A stretch of DNA of 34,941 nt from Clostridiales bacterium (GTDB lineage Bacteria; Bacillota; Clostridia; Christensenellales; Pumilibacteraceae). The notes beneath the pieces were generated by a model that searched no databases, was not told the origin of the DNA, and saw only the letters and a program-made list of their open reading frames with translations. A program made the position numbers and the translations under genes. Below are positions 7,580 through 15,441 of this stretch, in pieces; position 1 is the first letter of the stretch, and each line of letters opens with the position of its first letter. Location of the stretch: contig JAITUJ010000022.1 of assembly GCA_031286385.1 (NCBI GenBank), positions 1 through 34,941 on the forward strand, read 5' to 3'.

Positions 7580-9531
7580 AAAAATATTTTATATTTAGCA
7601 CGGCATTAAAAAAGGTAGCAACGCTAAGTACTATACTTATAGTACTTATGTTTGCAATAGGCTTTGTCTTAATTGAGCCAAATTTTAAGTTTAAAGGTTT
7701 AAAAAATTTAGATGAGGAAAAATTTTTTAAACCCGTAAACACAGTTTTACTCGACGCAAAAGGTAAACCATTAGAAATAAGTCATCAAATTTTGGTAGAT
7801 ATCAAAAAAGTACCCAAACACACAATAGATGCATTTATTTCAATCGAAGATCACAGATTTTTTGAACATCATGGATTTGACCCTTTTAGAATACTCAAAG
7901 CAACCGGAAAAAATATTAGAGCGTTTAAATATAAGGAAGGTGCTTCTACCATAACTCAACAGCTAGTAAAAAATACGCATTTGAAATCTGAAAAAAAATT
8001 GAGTAGAAAACTTGATGAAATCAGAATAGCAAGAGAATTGGAAAGAGTTTATACAAAGGAACAAATTTTAGAAAAGTATTTTAACATTCTTTACTTTGGT
8101 AAAGGGATACAAGGGCTGGGAAATGCTTGCAAAAAATTTTTTAACCAACAATATCAAAATATCACACTAGAACAGTCTGCACTATTAGCGGCAATCATAA
8201 ATAATCCACTACTATATAATCCATTTAACAACAATGAAAAAGCTGTACAAAGACGAAATTTGGTACTTGAACAAATGTACAAAAGAAAGTTTATTTCAAA
8301 AGAACAACTAGACAAAGCAAAGGCACAAAAAATATATGTAATACAGGAAAATGACTACATGTATTCATTATCTAGCTTAATTCATAGTGAAATGAGTAAC
8401 CTACCAGATAAAGACATAACAATACAGACAGACATTGACAGTAACTTTACAAAACAGGCATATAAAATTATAAAACAGCAAAAAAAAGAAGATTTTGATA
8501 TATCTGTCGTGCTGATAGAAAACCAATCCAACAGTATAGTATCAGCAATATCGACACAATGCAAAAATTTAGCAACAGTTAAAAGACAGCCAGGCTCTGT
8601 ACTAAAACCCATTGTAGTATATGCACCCAACTTGGAGTGCAATAACATCAGTCCATCTACTCCAATTTTGGATAAAAAAACAGACTTCAACGGATTTAAA
8701 CCTAAGAATTACAACGATAAATATTTAGGATGGACAACGGTTGAAGAAAGTTTGGCACATTCTCTAAATAATCCAGCGGTAAAATTATTGCAAGAATATG
8801 GTGTAGAAAACTGTATTAAATTTGCACAAAATTTTGGAATTGATTTTGACGACAAAGACGACAATCTTTCCATAGCTCTAGGTGGTATGACAAACGGCGT
8901 TTCACTCATTGACCTTGTGACAGCATACAGCTCATTTGCTAATTTAGGAATTTTTCAATCTAGTAGTGTAGTCAAAAAAGTTAGCCATCAAGATAGAGTA
9001 ATTTTTTGTAAACCTTTTTTTAAAAAACAAGTTATGAGAGCAGATGCAGCCGAATTATTAAATGAAATGCTTATGCACACCGCTAAAACTGGAACAGCAA
9101 AAGCCTTGTCAGATTTAGATTTTGAAGTAGCTGCAAAAACTGGCACTGTGGGAAACAAAGAATACAATACTGACGCGTATTGCTTGGCATTCACAAGCAA
9201 ACACAGTATTGGCGTATGGCTTGGCGGAGATAAAATGTCTCCAAAAATTACAGGTGGAGGGTTGCCTACACATATTGCAAAACAGCTATTAAAGCTCTTA
9301 TACCAAAAAGAAAACCCTGCACCATTACAAAAAAGCGGCAAAGTGACAACTAAATACTTTGATGCCGAAGTTTTTAAAAAGTATAATACAATACAACTTG
9401 CATCAAATCATTTACCTGCACAAAAAAAATTGAAAGGAAGTTTTTCTTTATATAATCCCCCATCTCCGTCACCATTACAGCCTATCAAACATGAGGAAAT
9501 TTTGGAATACTATATAAATAACACAAGATAA
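7564..9531 (+). CDS. Class A penicillin-binding protein (bifunctional transglycosylase/transpeptidase)
   Basis: A 655-residue membrane enzyme that polymerises glycan strands and cross-links peptides in peptidoglycan. A single N-terminal membrane segment spans about residues 17-37. The GT51 domain shows EDHRFF at 95-100 with the catalytic Glu and GASTITQQ at 126-133. The transpeptidase domain has SVLK at 345-348 (active-site Ser), SLN at 400-402 and KTGT at 525-528. Length is typical for PBP1-type proteins without a long C-terminal tail. A TATACT hexamer lies 10 nt before ATG 7564 and no Shine-Dalgarno site is present. The promoter lies inside the 5' end of the opposite phage fragment, suggesting that fragment is a remnant. 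The gene stands alone and ends at a strong terminator. Confidence 0.93.
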   Translation: MGQESKKYFIFSTALKKVATLSTILIVLMFAIGFVLIEPNFKFKGLKNLDEEKFFKPVNTVLLDAKGKPLEISHQILVDIKKVPKHTIDAFISIEDHRFFEHHGFDPFRILKATGKNIRAFKYKEGASTITQQLVKNTHLKSEKKLSRKLDEIRIARELERVYTKEQILEKYFNILYFGKGIQGLGNACKKFFNQQYQNITLEQSALLAAIINNPLLYNPFNNNEKAVQRRNLVLEQMYKRKFISKEQLDKAKAQKIYVIQENDYMYSLSSLIHSEMSNLPDKDITIQTDIDSNFTKQAYKIIKQQKKEDFDISVVLIENQSNSIVSAISTQCKNLATVKRQPGSVLKPIVVYAPNLECNNISPSTPILDKKTDFNGFKPKNYNDKYLGWTTVEESLAHSLNNPAVKLLQEYGVENCIKFAQNFGIDFDDKDDNLSIALGGMTNGVSLIDLVTAYSSFANLGIFQSSSVVKKVSHQDRVIFCKPFFKKQVMRADAAELLNEMLMHTAKTGTAKALSDLDFEVAAKTGTVGNKEYNTDAYCLAFTSKHSIGVWLGGDKMSPKITGGGLPTHIAKQLLKLLYQKENPAPLQKSGKVTTKYFDAEVFKKYNTIQLASNHLPAQKKLKGSFSLYNPPSPSPLQPIKHEEILEYYINNTR

Positions 9532-9539
9532 AACAAAAT

Positions 9540-9572
9540 AGTTATTGGAAACAGCAGTATCCAATAACTTTT
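9540..9572. terminator. Bidirectional terminator between PBP and trmR-like gene
   Basis: A 10-bp stem AGTTATTGGA / TCCAATAACT with a 10-nt loop is followed by a short T run on the plus strand and by an A/T-rich T run on the minus strand. It lies between two convergent genes. Confidence 0.75.
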
Positions 9573-9619
9573 AACTAAGTATTTTCTTTAAAAAATAAAT
9601 GACCTTAATGACCTTCAAT

Positions 9620-10231
9620 TCAGTGCTTGTCCAAAATACTTAAACTAATGCCATCTCCTACTGGTAAAATTGCAGTTATCAAAGGTGACTTTTGAACATC
9701 ACATAAGAACTGCCTTAACTTGCGTATCATTGTAGTAGATTTACCGTCATTCTGTTGTACTAAGCCTCTAAAAAGCACATTATCACATATCAATACACCA
9801 CCATCACTTAATAATTGTACAAGGTACGGCAACAGTTCAACATAAGCACTTTTAGGGCCATCCATAAAAATCAAGTCAAATTCTATCTGTTCACAGTGCA
9901 AAAAACTGGATAAATTTGGAACAATATTTCTACAATCACCTTGCAAAACAATTGCTCTATCAAAAAAATTCTGCTCAAATATGTGATTTGCAACGCAAAC
10001 ATATTGTGCATTTTTTTCTATACTTATCAAGCGAGTGCTACTTGATGCATTTTTTAGCAGTACACAACCACTGTAACCTATACCCGTTCCTATTTCTAAA
10101 ATCTGTGAAGGTTTTTTCAGTGCTACTATTGTCTGTAAAAATTGTGCAACTTCATGACTAATTATAGGTATCTTATAGTCTTTGCCCAATTTTTTGACTT
10201 CATCTAAATTAACTTTGTTGACAGTTTGCAT
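9620..10231 (-). CDS. trmR: SAM-dependent O-methyltransferase, TrmR (YrrM)-like
   Basis: A 203-residue class I methyltransferase of the O-methyltransferase family 3 fold. Motif I is LEIGTGIGYSG (about 45-55), the metal/substrate loop FMDGPKSAY follows, and GGVLICDNVLFRG is the usual D-N metal-binding stretch. Bacillus YrrM (TrmR) methylates 5-hydroxyuridine in tRNA to 5-methoxyuridine; length and Bacillota origin suit that role, but caffeoyl-CoA-type methyltransferases share the motifs, so the exact substrate is inferred. It lies 30 nt downstream of RNase J on the same strand, probably in one operon. No Shine-Dalgarno site is evident before ATG 10229-10231. Confidence 0.8.
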   Translation of the reverse strand: MQTVNKVNLDEVKKLGKDYKIPIISHEVAQFLQTIVALKKPSQILEIGTGIGYSGCVLLKNASSSTRLISIEKNAQYVCVANHIFEQNFFDRAIVLQGDCRNIVPNLSSFLHCEQIEFDLIFMDGPKSAYVELLPYLVQLLSDGGVLICDNVLFRGLVQQNDGKSTTMIRKLRQFLCDVQKSPLITAILPVGDGISLSILDKH

Positions 10232-10261
10232 GTCTATCTTGTTTTATAAATATAACCTATA

Positions 10262-11941
10262 TTAATTTTCCAAAATCATGGATAATATCATGGGATTTCT
10301 ACGAGTTTTGCTAAATAAATATGTTTTTAGTTCCTTTCTTATTATATTTTTCAACAAATTCCAATCTGCCAAATCTTTTTGATCTAATCTAGAATATACT
10401 TGCATGACGACATCCTTCGCTTCGTCAATCAATTCTTCTGTTTCTTTCATGTAGACAAAGCCACGACTTGTCACTTCGCATGCAGTAATTTCCTGACTGC
10501 GAGTATCAATGCCAAGCACAACGACAAACAACCCATCTTCACTAAGATGTTTTCGATCTCTCAACACAACTTGTCCGACATCTCCTACACCCAAGCCATC
10601 TACAAGCACTGCCCCTGCCACAATTTTGTCACCCAACCTCATTGTTCTACTATCAAACTCGATACAGTCACCCAAATCTCCAATGTAGATATGTTGCGGA
10701 CTCATTCCCATAGACATAGCAACTTCAGCATGCTTTTTCAAATGCCTAGGTTCGCCGTGAACTGGTATAAAGAACTTTGGCTTAACCAACGACAAAACTA
10801 ACTTCAACTCATCTTGATATCCATGTCCGCTTGCATGTACTTCTGCAAAACTCTCATAGATAACCTTGGCACCTTTGCGGTACAAGTTGTTTATTACAGT
10901 ATTTATCATCCGTTCGTTTCCTGGAATAGGAGAAGCAGATATTACAATAGTGTCCATTGCACCTATCATGACTTTATTAAACTCATCGTTTGACATTCTA
11001 GTCAATGCACTCATTGGTTCACCTTGACTGCCCGTAGTGACGATAACCAAATTGTTATCTGAAATATCTTTTATTTGGTCTATATCTACCAATATATTTT
11101 TGTCATATTTCAACTCACCAATTTTAGAAGCTATGTCCGCAACATTGAGCATACTTCTACCTCTAAAAGCCACACGCCTTTTGTGTTTTTTGGCTAAGTC
11201 CAAAATCTGCTGTATTCGGTGAATATTGGAAGAGAATGTAGCAATAATCAAACGCCTGTCTAAATTGTCCAAAAAGATATTGTTCAATGCTCTGCCTACA
11301 CTTGTTTCACTCATTGATATTCCCAATCTTTCTATGTTTGTGCTGTCAGACAGCATACATAGCACTCCTTTTTGTCCTATTTCAGCTATTCTTACCAAAT
11401 CAGTAGGCACTCCACCAATTGGAGTAAAGTCCACTTTAAAGTCACCAGTAAAGAATACAATGCCAACAGGAGTAGTTATGGATAGAGCACAACTGCCTGG
11501 TATTGAATGGTTAACATGAATAAACTCTACTTTAAAACTGTTACCAAGAGATATAACACTTTTTGGGCGTACTGTGTTTAAAACAAAACCCTCCATTTTG
11601 TTTTCTCTAAGCCTGCCCTCGACAAGTGCAAGTGTAATATTGGTACCAAAAACAGGTGCCTTTATGTCCCTTAATAAATATGGCATTGCTCCTATATGGT
11701 CTTCGTGACCATGCGTCAAAATAATACCTTTGATTTTTGAATGATTGTTAACCAAATAAGTGAAATCTGGAATGACTAGGTCAACGCCAGGCATATCAAC
11801 ACTAGGAAAGGTCATCCCACAATCAACGATGATAATTTCATCTTTATATTGTAACGCCGCCATATTTTTCCCAATTTCACCTATGCCTCCCAAAAACATA
11901 ATTTTAAGTGGCAAATCAATCTTCTTTGTTTGATTATTCAA
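10262..11941 (-). CDS. rnj: Ribonuclease J
   Basis: A metallo-beta-lactamase/beta-CASP RNase with 5'-3' exonuclease and endonuclease activity, central to mRNA decay and rRNA maturation in Bacillota. The Zn site HGHEDH is at residues 77-82 of the form chosen here; VNHSIPGSCAL, FTGDFK, the beta-CASP stretch and PVHGEPRHL follow. About 559 residues, normal for RNase J. I chose TTG 11939-11941: a GGAGG Shine-Dalgarno site lies 8 nt before it and would be inside the first codons (ATG GAG GTA) of the longer form starting at 11956. Followed by trmR. Only one RNase J is seen in the window. Confidence 0.93.
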   Translation of the reverse strand: MNNQTKKIDLPLKIMFLGGIGEIGKNMAALQYKDEIIIVDCGMTFPSVDMPGVDLVIPDFTYLVNNHSKIKGIILTHGHEDHIGAMPYLLRDIKAPVFGTNITLALVEGRLRENKMEGFVLNTVRPKSVISLGNSFKVEFIHVNHSIPGSCALSITTPVGIVFFTGDFKVDFTPIGGVPTDLVRIAEIGQKGVLCMLSDSTNIERLGISMSETSVGRALNNIFLDNLDRRLIIATFSSNIHRIQQILDLAKKHKRRVAFRGRSMLNVADIASKIGELKYDKNILVDIDQIKDISDNNLVIVTTGSQGEPMSALTRMSNDEFNKVMIGAMDTIVISASPIPGNERMINTVINNLYRKGAKVIYESFAEVHASGHGYQDELKLVLSLVKPKFFIPVHGEPRHLKKHAEVAMSMGMSPQHIYIGDLGDCIEFDSRTMRLGDKIVAGAVLVDGLGVGDVGQVVLRDRKHLSEDGLFVVVLGIDTRSQEITACEVTSRGFVYMKETEELIDEAKDVVMQVYSRLDQKDLADWNLLKNIIRKELKTYLFSKTRRNPMILSMILEN

Positions 11942-12182
11942 AACAAATACCTCCATAATATTCTTAAAACACCTAATACAACAAAATTAAAGCAAGCAGA
12001 ACAAAGACAAACATCGTTTGTTATTTTGTACCTACAATTCTTTAATATTGTTAAAAGGTATTATGTAAAAACCCCTCTTGACTTAAAAATTAAAACAAAA
12101 TGTTAAAATTACATTAAATAAAGACAGTATAATTTTCAATAAAAAATACTTTAAATCACAAAATTTTGTCATGTCAAAATTT

Positions 12183-12278
12183 TTAAAAAATATCTAAATC
12201 AAACATACCGTTGTGAATAGAAATAGTTTGCTTCAATTGTCTCAATAGTTCTCTGTTAAACTCACTATAATCATCCAT
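12183..12278 (-). CDS. Possible 31-aa peptide, unknown
   Basis: ATG 12276-12278 opens a short charged frame beginning MDDYSEFNRELLRQLKQ. A TATACT hexamer lies 7 nt before the ATG, the same close spacing seen at longer genes. No -35 and no Shine-Dalgarno site are visible. It lies in the 990-nt stretch upstream of RNase J. It may be a real small leaderless gene or a fragment of a lost gene. Confidence 0.3.
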   Translation of the reverse strand: MDDYSEFNRELLRQLKQTISIHNGMFDLDIF

Positions 12279-12407
12279 ATAACTTAGTATATGAACAAAA
12301 ATTCAAAAATATTAAAAACTGGCAACCCATCTACCACTCAAATGACTGTGTTTCATGCCTACTCTTTCAAAACCATCCTAACAATATCTTATTAAAAGAC
12401 TAAGATT

Positions 12408-12436
12408 ATTTTAACATATTTTTTAATGCTTGTCAA
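12408..12436 (-). promoter_or_regulatory. Strong sigma-A promoter in the gap upstream of RNase J
   Basis: Minus strand TTGACA (12431-12436), 17-nt spacer, TAAAAT (12408-12413). It points toward RNase J, whose start is about 460 nt downstream, and no other good promoter is seen between. It may drive RNase J from a long leader or a small RNA. Apart from the 31-codon frame I see no gene between 11,957 and 12,565. Confidence 0.6.
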
Positions 12437-12565
12437 CACTTTTATGCTATTTTAACAAGGCAACCTTTTGCATAGCTTGCCCTATGAGCACCTAACTATA
12501 CGGATATTGAGGCTCTTCTTTCAGGTGACAAGCAATTGATAGCAAACAACTTTTTGAGAACAAAA

Positions 12566-12601
12566 ATAAAAGACCCCAGCGTTTTTGCTAAGGTCTTTTA
12601 T
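12566..12601 (-). terminator. Rho-independent terminator
   Basis: A 10-bp stem ATAAAAGACC / GGTCTTTTAT with an inner AGC/GCT pairing is followed on the minus strand by a T run. It lies downstream of the methylase remnant and the toxin/immunity genes. Confidence 0.7.
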
Positions 12602-12643
12602 GAGTATTGGATGGTCTGATATCCGAGCATGTTAGTGTTCGTA

Positions 12644-12847
12644 TCATCTCAACGACTTTGTGTTCATATCATTAGTAATTGTTTTTTGGGCGTTAATGTT
12701 AGCTGACACATTAAAACCACCTGCAAATAAATCTACAAATGTCTTTATTGAATTTGGAAATATACTATATAATTGCGGCAGCAACTTGTATTTCCCACCG
12801 ATATAATTTACTGGACTTTTAACAAATCTTCTTTTACAGCAATCTTT
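12644..12847 (-). pseudogene. N-terminal remnant of a D12-class DNA adenine methylase
   Basis: A 67-codon open stretch without a proper start reads SPVNYIGGKYKLLPQLYSIF, then FVDLFAGGFNVSANIN and NDMNTKS, and stops at 12644. NYIGGKYKLLP and DLFAGG (the SAM-binding F-x-G-G motif) with the following ND are the N-terminal signature of MethyltransfD12 (Dam/DpnM) enzymes, which methylate N6 of adenine. The target-recognition and catalytic DPPY parts are missing, so it is inactive. It indicates that a restriction-modification or orphan methylase gene once sat here. Confidence 0.7.
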
Positions 12848-12903
12848 CTACATGTCAGTTGATGCTGTGCATTTGTGCAACACAATTGTAGTTCTATTTA
12901 AAC

Positions 12904-12935
12904 AAAGACATGTCGCTGGATTGCAACATGTCTTT
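12904..12935 (-). terminator. Terminator after the 111-aa putative immunity gene
   Basis: A perfect 10-bp stem AAAGACATGT / ACATGTCTTT with a 12-nt loop starts 12 nt after the stop of the gene at 12947; a T-rich stretch follows on the minus strand. Confidence 0.6.
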
Positions 12936-12946
12936 ATTTAAAGTTG

Positions 12947-13282
12947 TTATAATTTATCAATATTGGTTCTTAAAAATCCACTGTACAAAACAATTCCATC
13001 TTGTGCATTCTTATCGAGCAACTGCAATCTTAGATTATTTAAAGCTATATCACCGAATATATCATAACATATTAGTAAATTTTTTCTAATTCCATTTTGT
13101 GTTACAACTAAGGTAATGTGACTCTTTTTATCTAAAGCATAACTTTCCCAAATAATCTCTATTGTAGTAGTTTTGCCATTATACACAATATTGATTTCAG
13201 AATTTCTTTGATACATAGTTTTTATAAATTTAGCTTCTAAAAAACTAAATTGGTTTTGCAAAAATTTTTGATTAACACGCAT
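12947..13282 (-). CDS. Putative immunity protein of a toxin/immunity pair (111 aa)
   Basis: A small soluble protein with no signal peptide. It shares a layout with the 104-aa protein at 13663-13977: an N-terminal helix with QxFLxxxFxFLE, a beta-rich middle with IEIxxxSYxLDKK, and a helical end. Both follow a gene fragment of one toxin-like family (PGY...LT..LG...DIG). This pairing and the repeated unit suggest immunity proteins for related polymorphic-toxin tips; that role is inferred from context. Start ATG 13280-13282, without a clear ribosome site. Confidence 0.5.
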   Translation of the reverse strand: MRVNQKFLQNQFSFLEAKFIKTMYQRNSEINIVYNGKTTTIEIIWESYALDKKSHITLVVTQNGIRKNLLICYDIFGDIALNNLRLQLLDKNAQDGIVLYSGFLRTNIDKL

Positions 13283-13343
13283 ATATTTAAATGAGATTGT
13301 TTTTATTTAATTACTCCCCACTTTATAAGTTTAAAAATCTCCA

Positions 13344-13565
13344 TCATATAATTAGGCTTCTTGTATTCCTTGTTATATCTATTCCAATATCAACAATACT
13401 GACACCAGACCTATGAATTCTACTTATCCAAGTTGCACTATGAACCTTTCCCAGTTGAGAAGTCAATTTCTCGTCCAACACAGCCTTCACTCTTGTATAT
13501 CCTGGCATACCATTATAAATTAGATTCCTCAAATGTGTCCATGTTGCAGCCTTGTTGCGGTACAC
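13344..13565 (-). pseudogene. Toxin C-terminal domain remnant (second of two related)
   Basis: The frame is open from about 13640 after a TAA. It reads VYDVLGNTTVYRNKAA (YD-repeat-like) and then NLIYNGMPGYTRVKAVLDEK and SGVSIVDIGIDITRNTRSL, ending early at 13344. The PGY...LT.QLG...WI..I...G..I.DIG pattern matches the 91-codon fragment at 13982-14257. The nearest possible start is GTG 13563-13565 with no ribosome site. I read it as the tip of a YD/RHS-type polymorphic toxin, detached from its carrier and truncated at the C-terminus. Confidence 0.5.
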
Positions 13566-13662
13566 TGTAGTGTTTCCTAAAACATCATATACACATCTCT
13601 CATTGTTGTCGTTATTTAAAAAGATAACAATAAATTAGAAAGCTAGACAATAAATTCAACAC

Positions 13663-13977
13663 CTAGCTCTCTAAATTAACTATTATTTTATCCAAATAGA
13701 ATTTTAAAATTTCTTTCACCTGGTTGATTTGAGCGTTATATGTTTTTCCGTTCAAAAAAACATTACTTAATAAGTCTTGTTGCATTATATTGTTTTTGAA
13801 ACTTATATAAAACTTCTTATCTAAATAACTAAACTCAATGAAAATTTTACTGTCACCTTTTATAAAGATAAAAGTTTCATCATTACTATATTTTTGAACA
13901 TTCGAAAAATAATATCCATAATTAGATAAAAATGCAAAATCTTCACATATCTTTTTTTGAGTAGTTTTAAAAAACAT
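13663..13977 (-). CDS. Putative immunity protein (104 aa)
   Basis: A small soluble protein lying 4 nt after the stop of the 91-aa toxin-like fragment. Its middle, FIFIKGDSKIFIEFSYLDKK, resembles the equivalent part of the 111-aa protein downstream. The pairing (toxin-like piece then small beta-rich protein), repeated twice in tandem, supports an immunity role by inference. The ATG at 13975-13977 lacks a Shine-Dalgarno site. Confidence 0.5.
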   Translation of the reverse strand: MFFKTTQKKICEDFAFLSNYGYYFSNVQKYSNDETFIFIKGDSKIFIEFSYLDKKFYISFKNNIMQQDLLSNVFLNGKTYNAQINQVKEILKFYLDKIIVNLES

Positions 13978-13981
13978 ATTA

Positions 13982-14257
13982 TTATCTTATAAAAAGTTTT
14001 GGCATATTTCTAAGATTCCAATAACCTCTTAACATCAACATTTCTCTACCATAAGAACCAGTGAGTGAGCCACCCAAGTTATAAATTGTGCCACCTTTTT
14101 TTACGACGTTATTTATAAAACTATAATTATTAGCCCAACCTAGTTTTTGAGTTAGTCCTCTGCCTAATATTTTTTCAAATTTAGCATAGCCTGGTATTCC
14201 ATATAATAAGCCAAACCCCTGGCATTTGTACTTCCTTAAATTCACCCATCTTACCAA
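13982..14257 (-). CDS. Toxin C-terminal domain, orphan (91 codons from TTG)
   Basis: The frame from TTG 14257 reads GLLYGIPGYAKFEKILGRGL, TQKLGWANNYSFINNVVKKG and GTIYNLGGSLTGSYGRE, then GYWNLRNMPKLFIR. The shared motif with 13344-13565 is G[IM]PGY..-..IL...LT..LG-..I...G..I.[ND][LI]G. An ATG 14242-14244 in another frame begins MGEFKEVQMPG, so a small frameshift near the 5' end is possible. A consensus promoter (14270-14299) lies directly upstream. Likely a detached tip domain of a polymorphic toxin; the catalytic activity is unknown. Confidence 0.45.
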   Translation of the reverse strand: MVRWVNLRKYKCQGFGLLYGIPGYAKFEKILGRGLTQKLGWANNYSFINNVVKKGGTIYNLGGSLTGSYGREMLMLRGYWNLRNMPKLFIR

Positions 14258-14269
14258 TTAATACATCTT

Positions 14270-14299
14270 ATTATACTCTATTTGTACACCATTTGTCAA
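14270..14299 (-). promoter_or_regulatory. Sigma-A promoter of the orphan toxin/immunity cassettes
   Basis: Minus strand TTGACA (14294-14299), 18-nt spacer, TATAAT (14270-14275). It starts immediately after the terminator at 14301-14336, so the cassette array below forms a separate transcription unit. Confidence 0.7.
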
Positions 14300-14300
14300 G

Positions 14301-14336
14301 AAAAAAGCAACCAACAATAAATGCTGGTTGCTTTTT
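14301..14336. terminator. Strong bidirectional terminator
   Basis: AAAAAAGCAACCA / TGGTTGCTTTTT forms a GC-containing stem with an 11-nt loop and T/A runs on both sides. It ends the transcript of the 61-aa membrane protein gene. Confidence 0.85.
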
Positions 14337-14360
14337 GTAAAGTTTGTAATATTATTTGTA

Positions 14361-14546
14361 CTATTTTTGTCTAATGCGATAAAAAATATAAAAGATTAAG
14401 AAAATTATCAATAAAAGCACTGCCCATGCTATTATTGCCACTAAAACATCTTTCCAACTCATTCTACCATTATCACCAAACATTGCGGAAATAGAACCAC
14501 CCATACACTTAAACACATATCCAATAAAATCAAATACTTCTTTCAA
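14361..14546 (-). CDS. Small single-pass membrane protein (61 aa)
   Basis: One strongly hydrophobic helix lies near the C-terminus (about residues 35-57, VLVAIIAWAVLLLIIFLIF), followed by a short basic tail RIRQK. The start is TTG 14544-14546, supported by a full AAGGAGG Shine-Dalgarno site 6 nt upstream. It follows the broken toxin-like gene at 14583-15045. An immunity or holin-like role is possible but cannot be shown. Confidence 0.6.
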   Translation of the reverse strand: MKEVFDFIGYVFKCMGGSISAMFGDNGRMSWKDVLVAIIAWAVLLLIIFLIFYIFYRIRQK

Positions 14547-14582
14547 TTAAAGCCTCCTTATATATTATTTATAATCATCGAT

Positions 14583-15045
14583 TTATCTTTTATTAATATT
14601 TGACATTCCCAAAATGAATGAAAATAAGTTGGATGCAACTATCTTATTTGTAGGGTTCTTTTTAGAATACTTTATTATCCGTGATAAGTTCCCATTGCCA
14701 CCGCTTCCAAAACCACTTATTCCTTCTACTCCTAAAATGAATGCTTGTGTTCCAAGTGTCAATAATGCATTTTTTCCAACTTCTCCCCAGTTCCAGCCGT
14801 TACCTTCTGACACTCCACGCAAACCTGTACTCAATCCACTCACTGCTGTTTTTCCTAGTGCAACACCTACCTACCTACCTACCTACCTACCTACCTACCT
14901 GCTATCCCTAGTCCTACAATTCCTCTCATTGATGTTCCCTAGCCTTTGTGTTAACACATTGACTAGACTGGTTGTCTTGTCCTCGTGCTGGTAGTAGTTG
15001 TACTCACTTGATATGTTATACACATCAATTTTATTACCTATAAAA
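14583..15045 (-). pseudogene. Broken RHS/YD-like pre-toxin region
   Basis: Fragments in three frames fit one ancestral protein: KIDVYNISSEYNYYQHEDK and TTSLVNVLTQRLGN, then (shifted) SMRGIVGLGIA, then after the (AGGT)9 tract VALGKTAVSGLSTGLRGV, NGWNWGEVGKNALLTLGTQ and FILGVEGISGFGSGGNG. Gly/Ala-rich segments with NWGEVGKNAL are typical of the stretch before the variable tip in polymorphic toxins. A TAA lies upstream at about 15058 and the microsatellite stops every frame. An internal restart at GTG 14843 could give 86 residues. I infer a decayed toxin carrier. Confidence 0.5.
14865..14900. repeat. (ACCT)9 tetranucleotide microsatellite
   Basis: Nine perfect ACCT units (AGGT on the coding minus strand) lie inside the toxin-like remnant, between SMRGIVGLGIA and VALGKTAV. 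The 12-nt cycle AGG TAG GTA GGT contains TAG in every reading frame, so three or more units block translation in all frames. Confidence 0.95.
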
Positions 15046-15108
15046 AGAATCACCACTTACATGGTGACCTCTTTCTCTGATATCTTTGAACTCAATGAAA
15101 ATAAAATA

Positions 15109-15441
15109 TTATGTTAGCATTTTTAGAATCATATCGAAATCGACATATTGGTTATATTCAAACTCATATTCAATGTTAGCTTTCTTTCCTTTTCCTCCTT
15201 TATTAATTAGAGTTCCACCTTTTTCATACATTTTATCCAATTTTTCTAACATTTCATTTATATTTTGTTTGTCAATTTCAATATTGATCGTAAAAGTTGG
15301 GTGTTTCATGAAACCTAACTCAACAATTGCATTATCAATTATTAAACTATCTTTTATTAATTGACAATATTTTTCTTTGCCAAACTTTTTTAGACAATCT
15401 AAAAAATAACTATATTCACCCTCACTAAGTTCAATTATCAT
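15109..15441 (-). CDS. Putative immunity-type hypothetical protein (110 aa)
   Basis: A small soluble acidic protein. The N-terminus MIIELSEGEYSYFLDCLKKF and a FTINIEIDKQNINEMLEKLD segment are visible; no family is recognised. A full AAGGAGG Shine-Dalgarno site lies 8 nt before ATG 15439-15441, so it is translated well. It follows decayed toxin-like sequence (15442-15700) and precedes another toxin remnant, so an immunity role is inferred from position alone. Confidence 0.55.
   Translation of the reverse strand: MIIELSEGEYSYFLDCLKKFGKEKYCQLIKDSLIIDNAIVELGFMKHPTFTINIEIDKQNINEMLEKLDKMYEKGGTLINKGGKGKKANIEYEFEYNQYVDFDMILKMLT

Noticed and set aside
1998-7600. A duplicate of the ssrA 3' end marking the far attachment site
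   Set aside because: I looked for TTCGACTCC / CATCTCCACCA-like copies in the accessory block and found none.
12864-12884. A third copy of the dispersed repeat (GTGCATTTGTGCAA on the plus strand)
   Set aside because: Only about 12 nt match in reverse orientation and the flanking hairpin is absent.
14865-14900. The ACCT repeat as a classic phase-variation switch
   Set aside because: Every reading frame meets TAG within each 12-nt cycle, so changes in unit number at this length cannot switch translation on.
14865-14900. The repeat as a CRISPR-like array
   Set aside because: Units are 4 nt and contiguous, with no spacers and no cas genes nearby.
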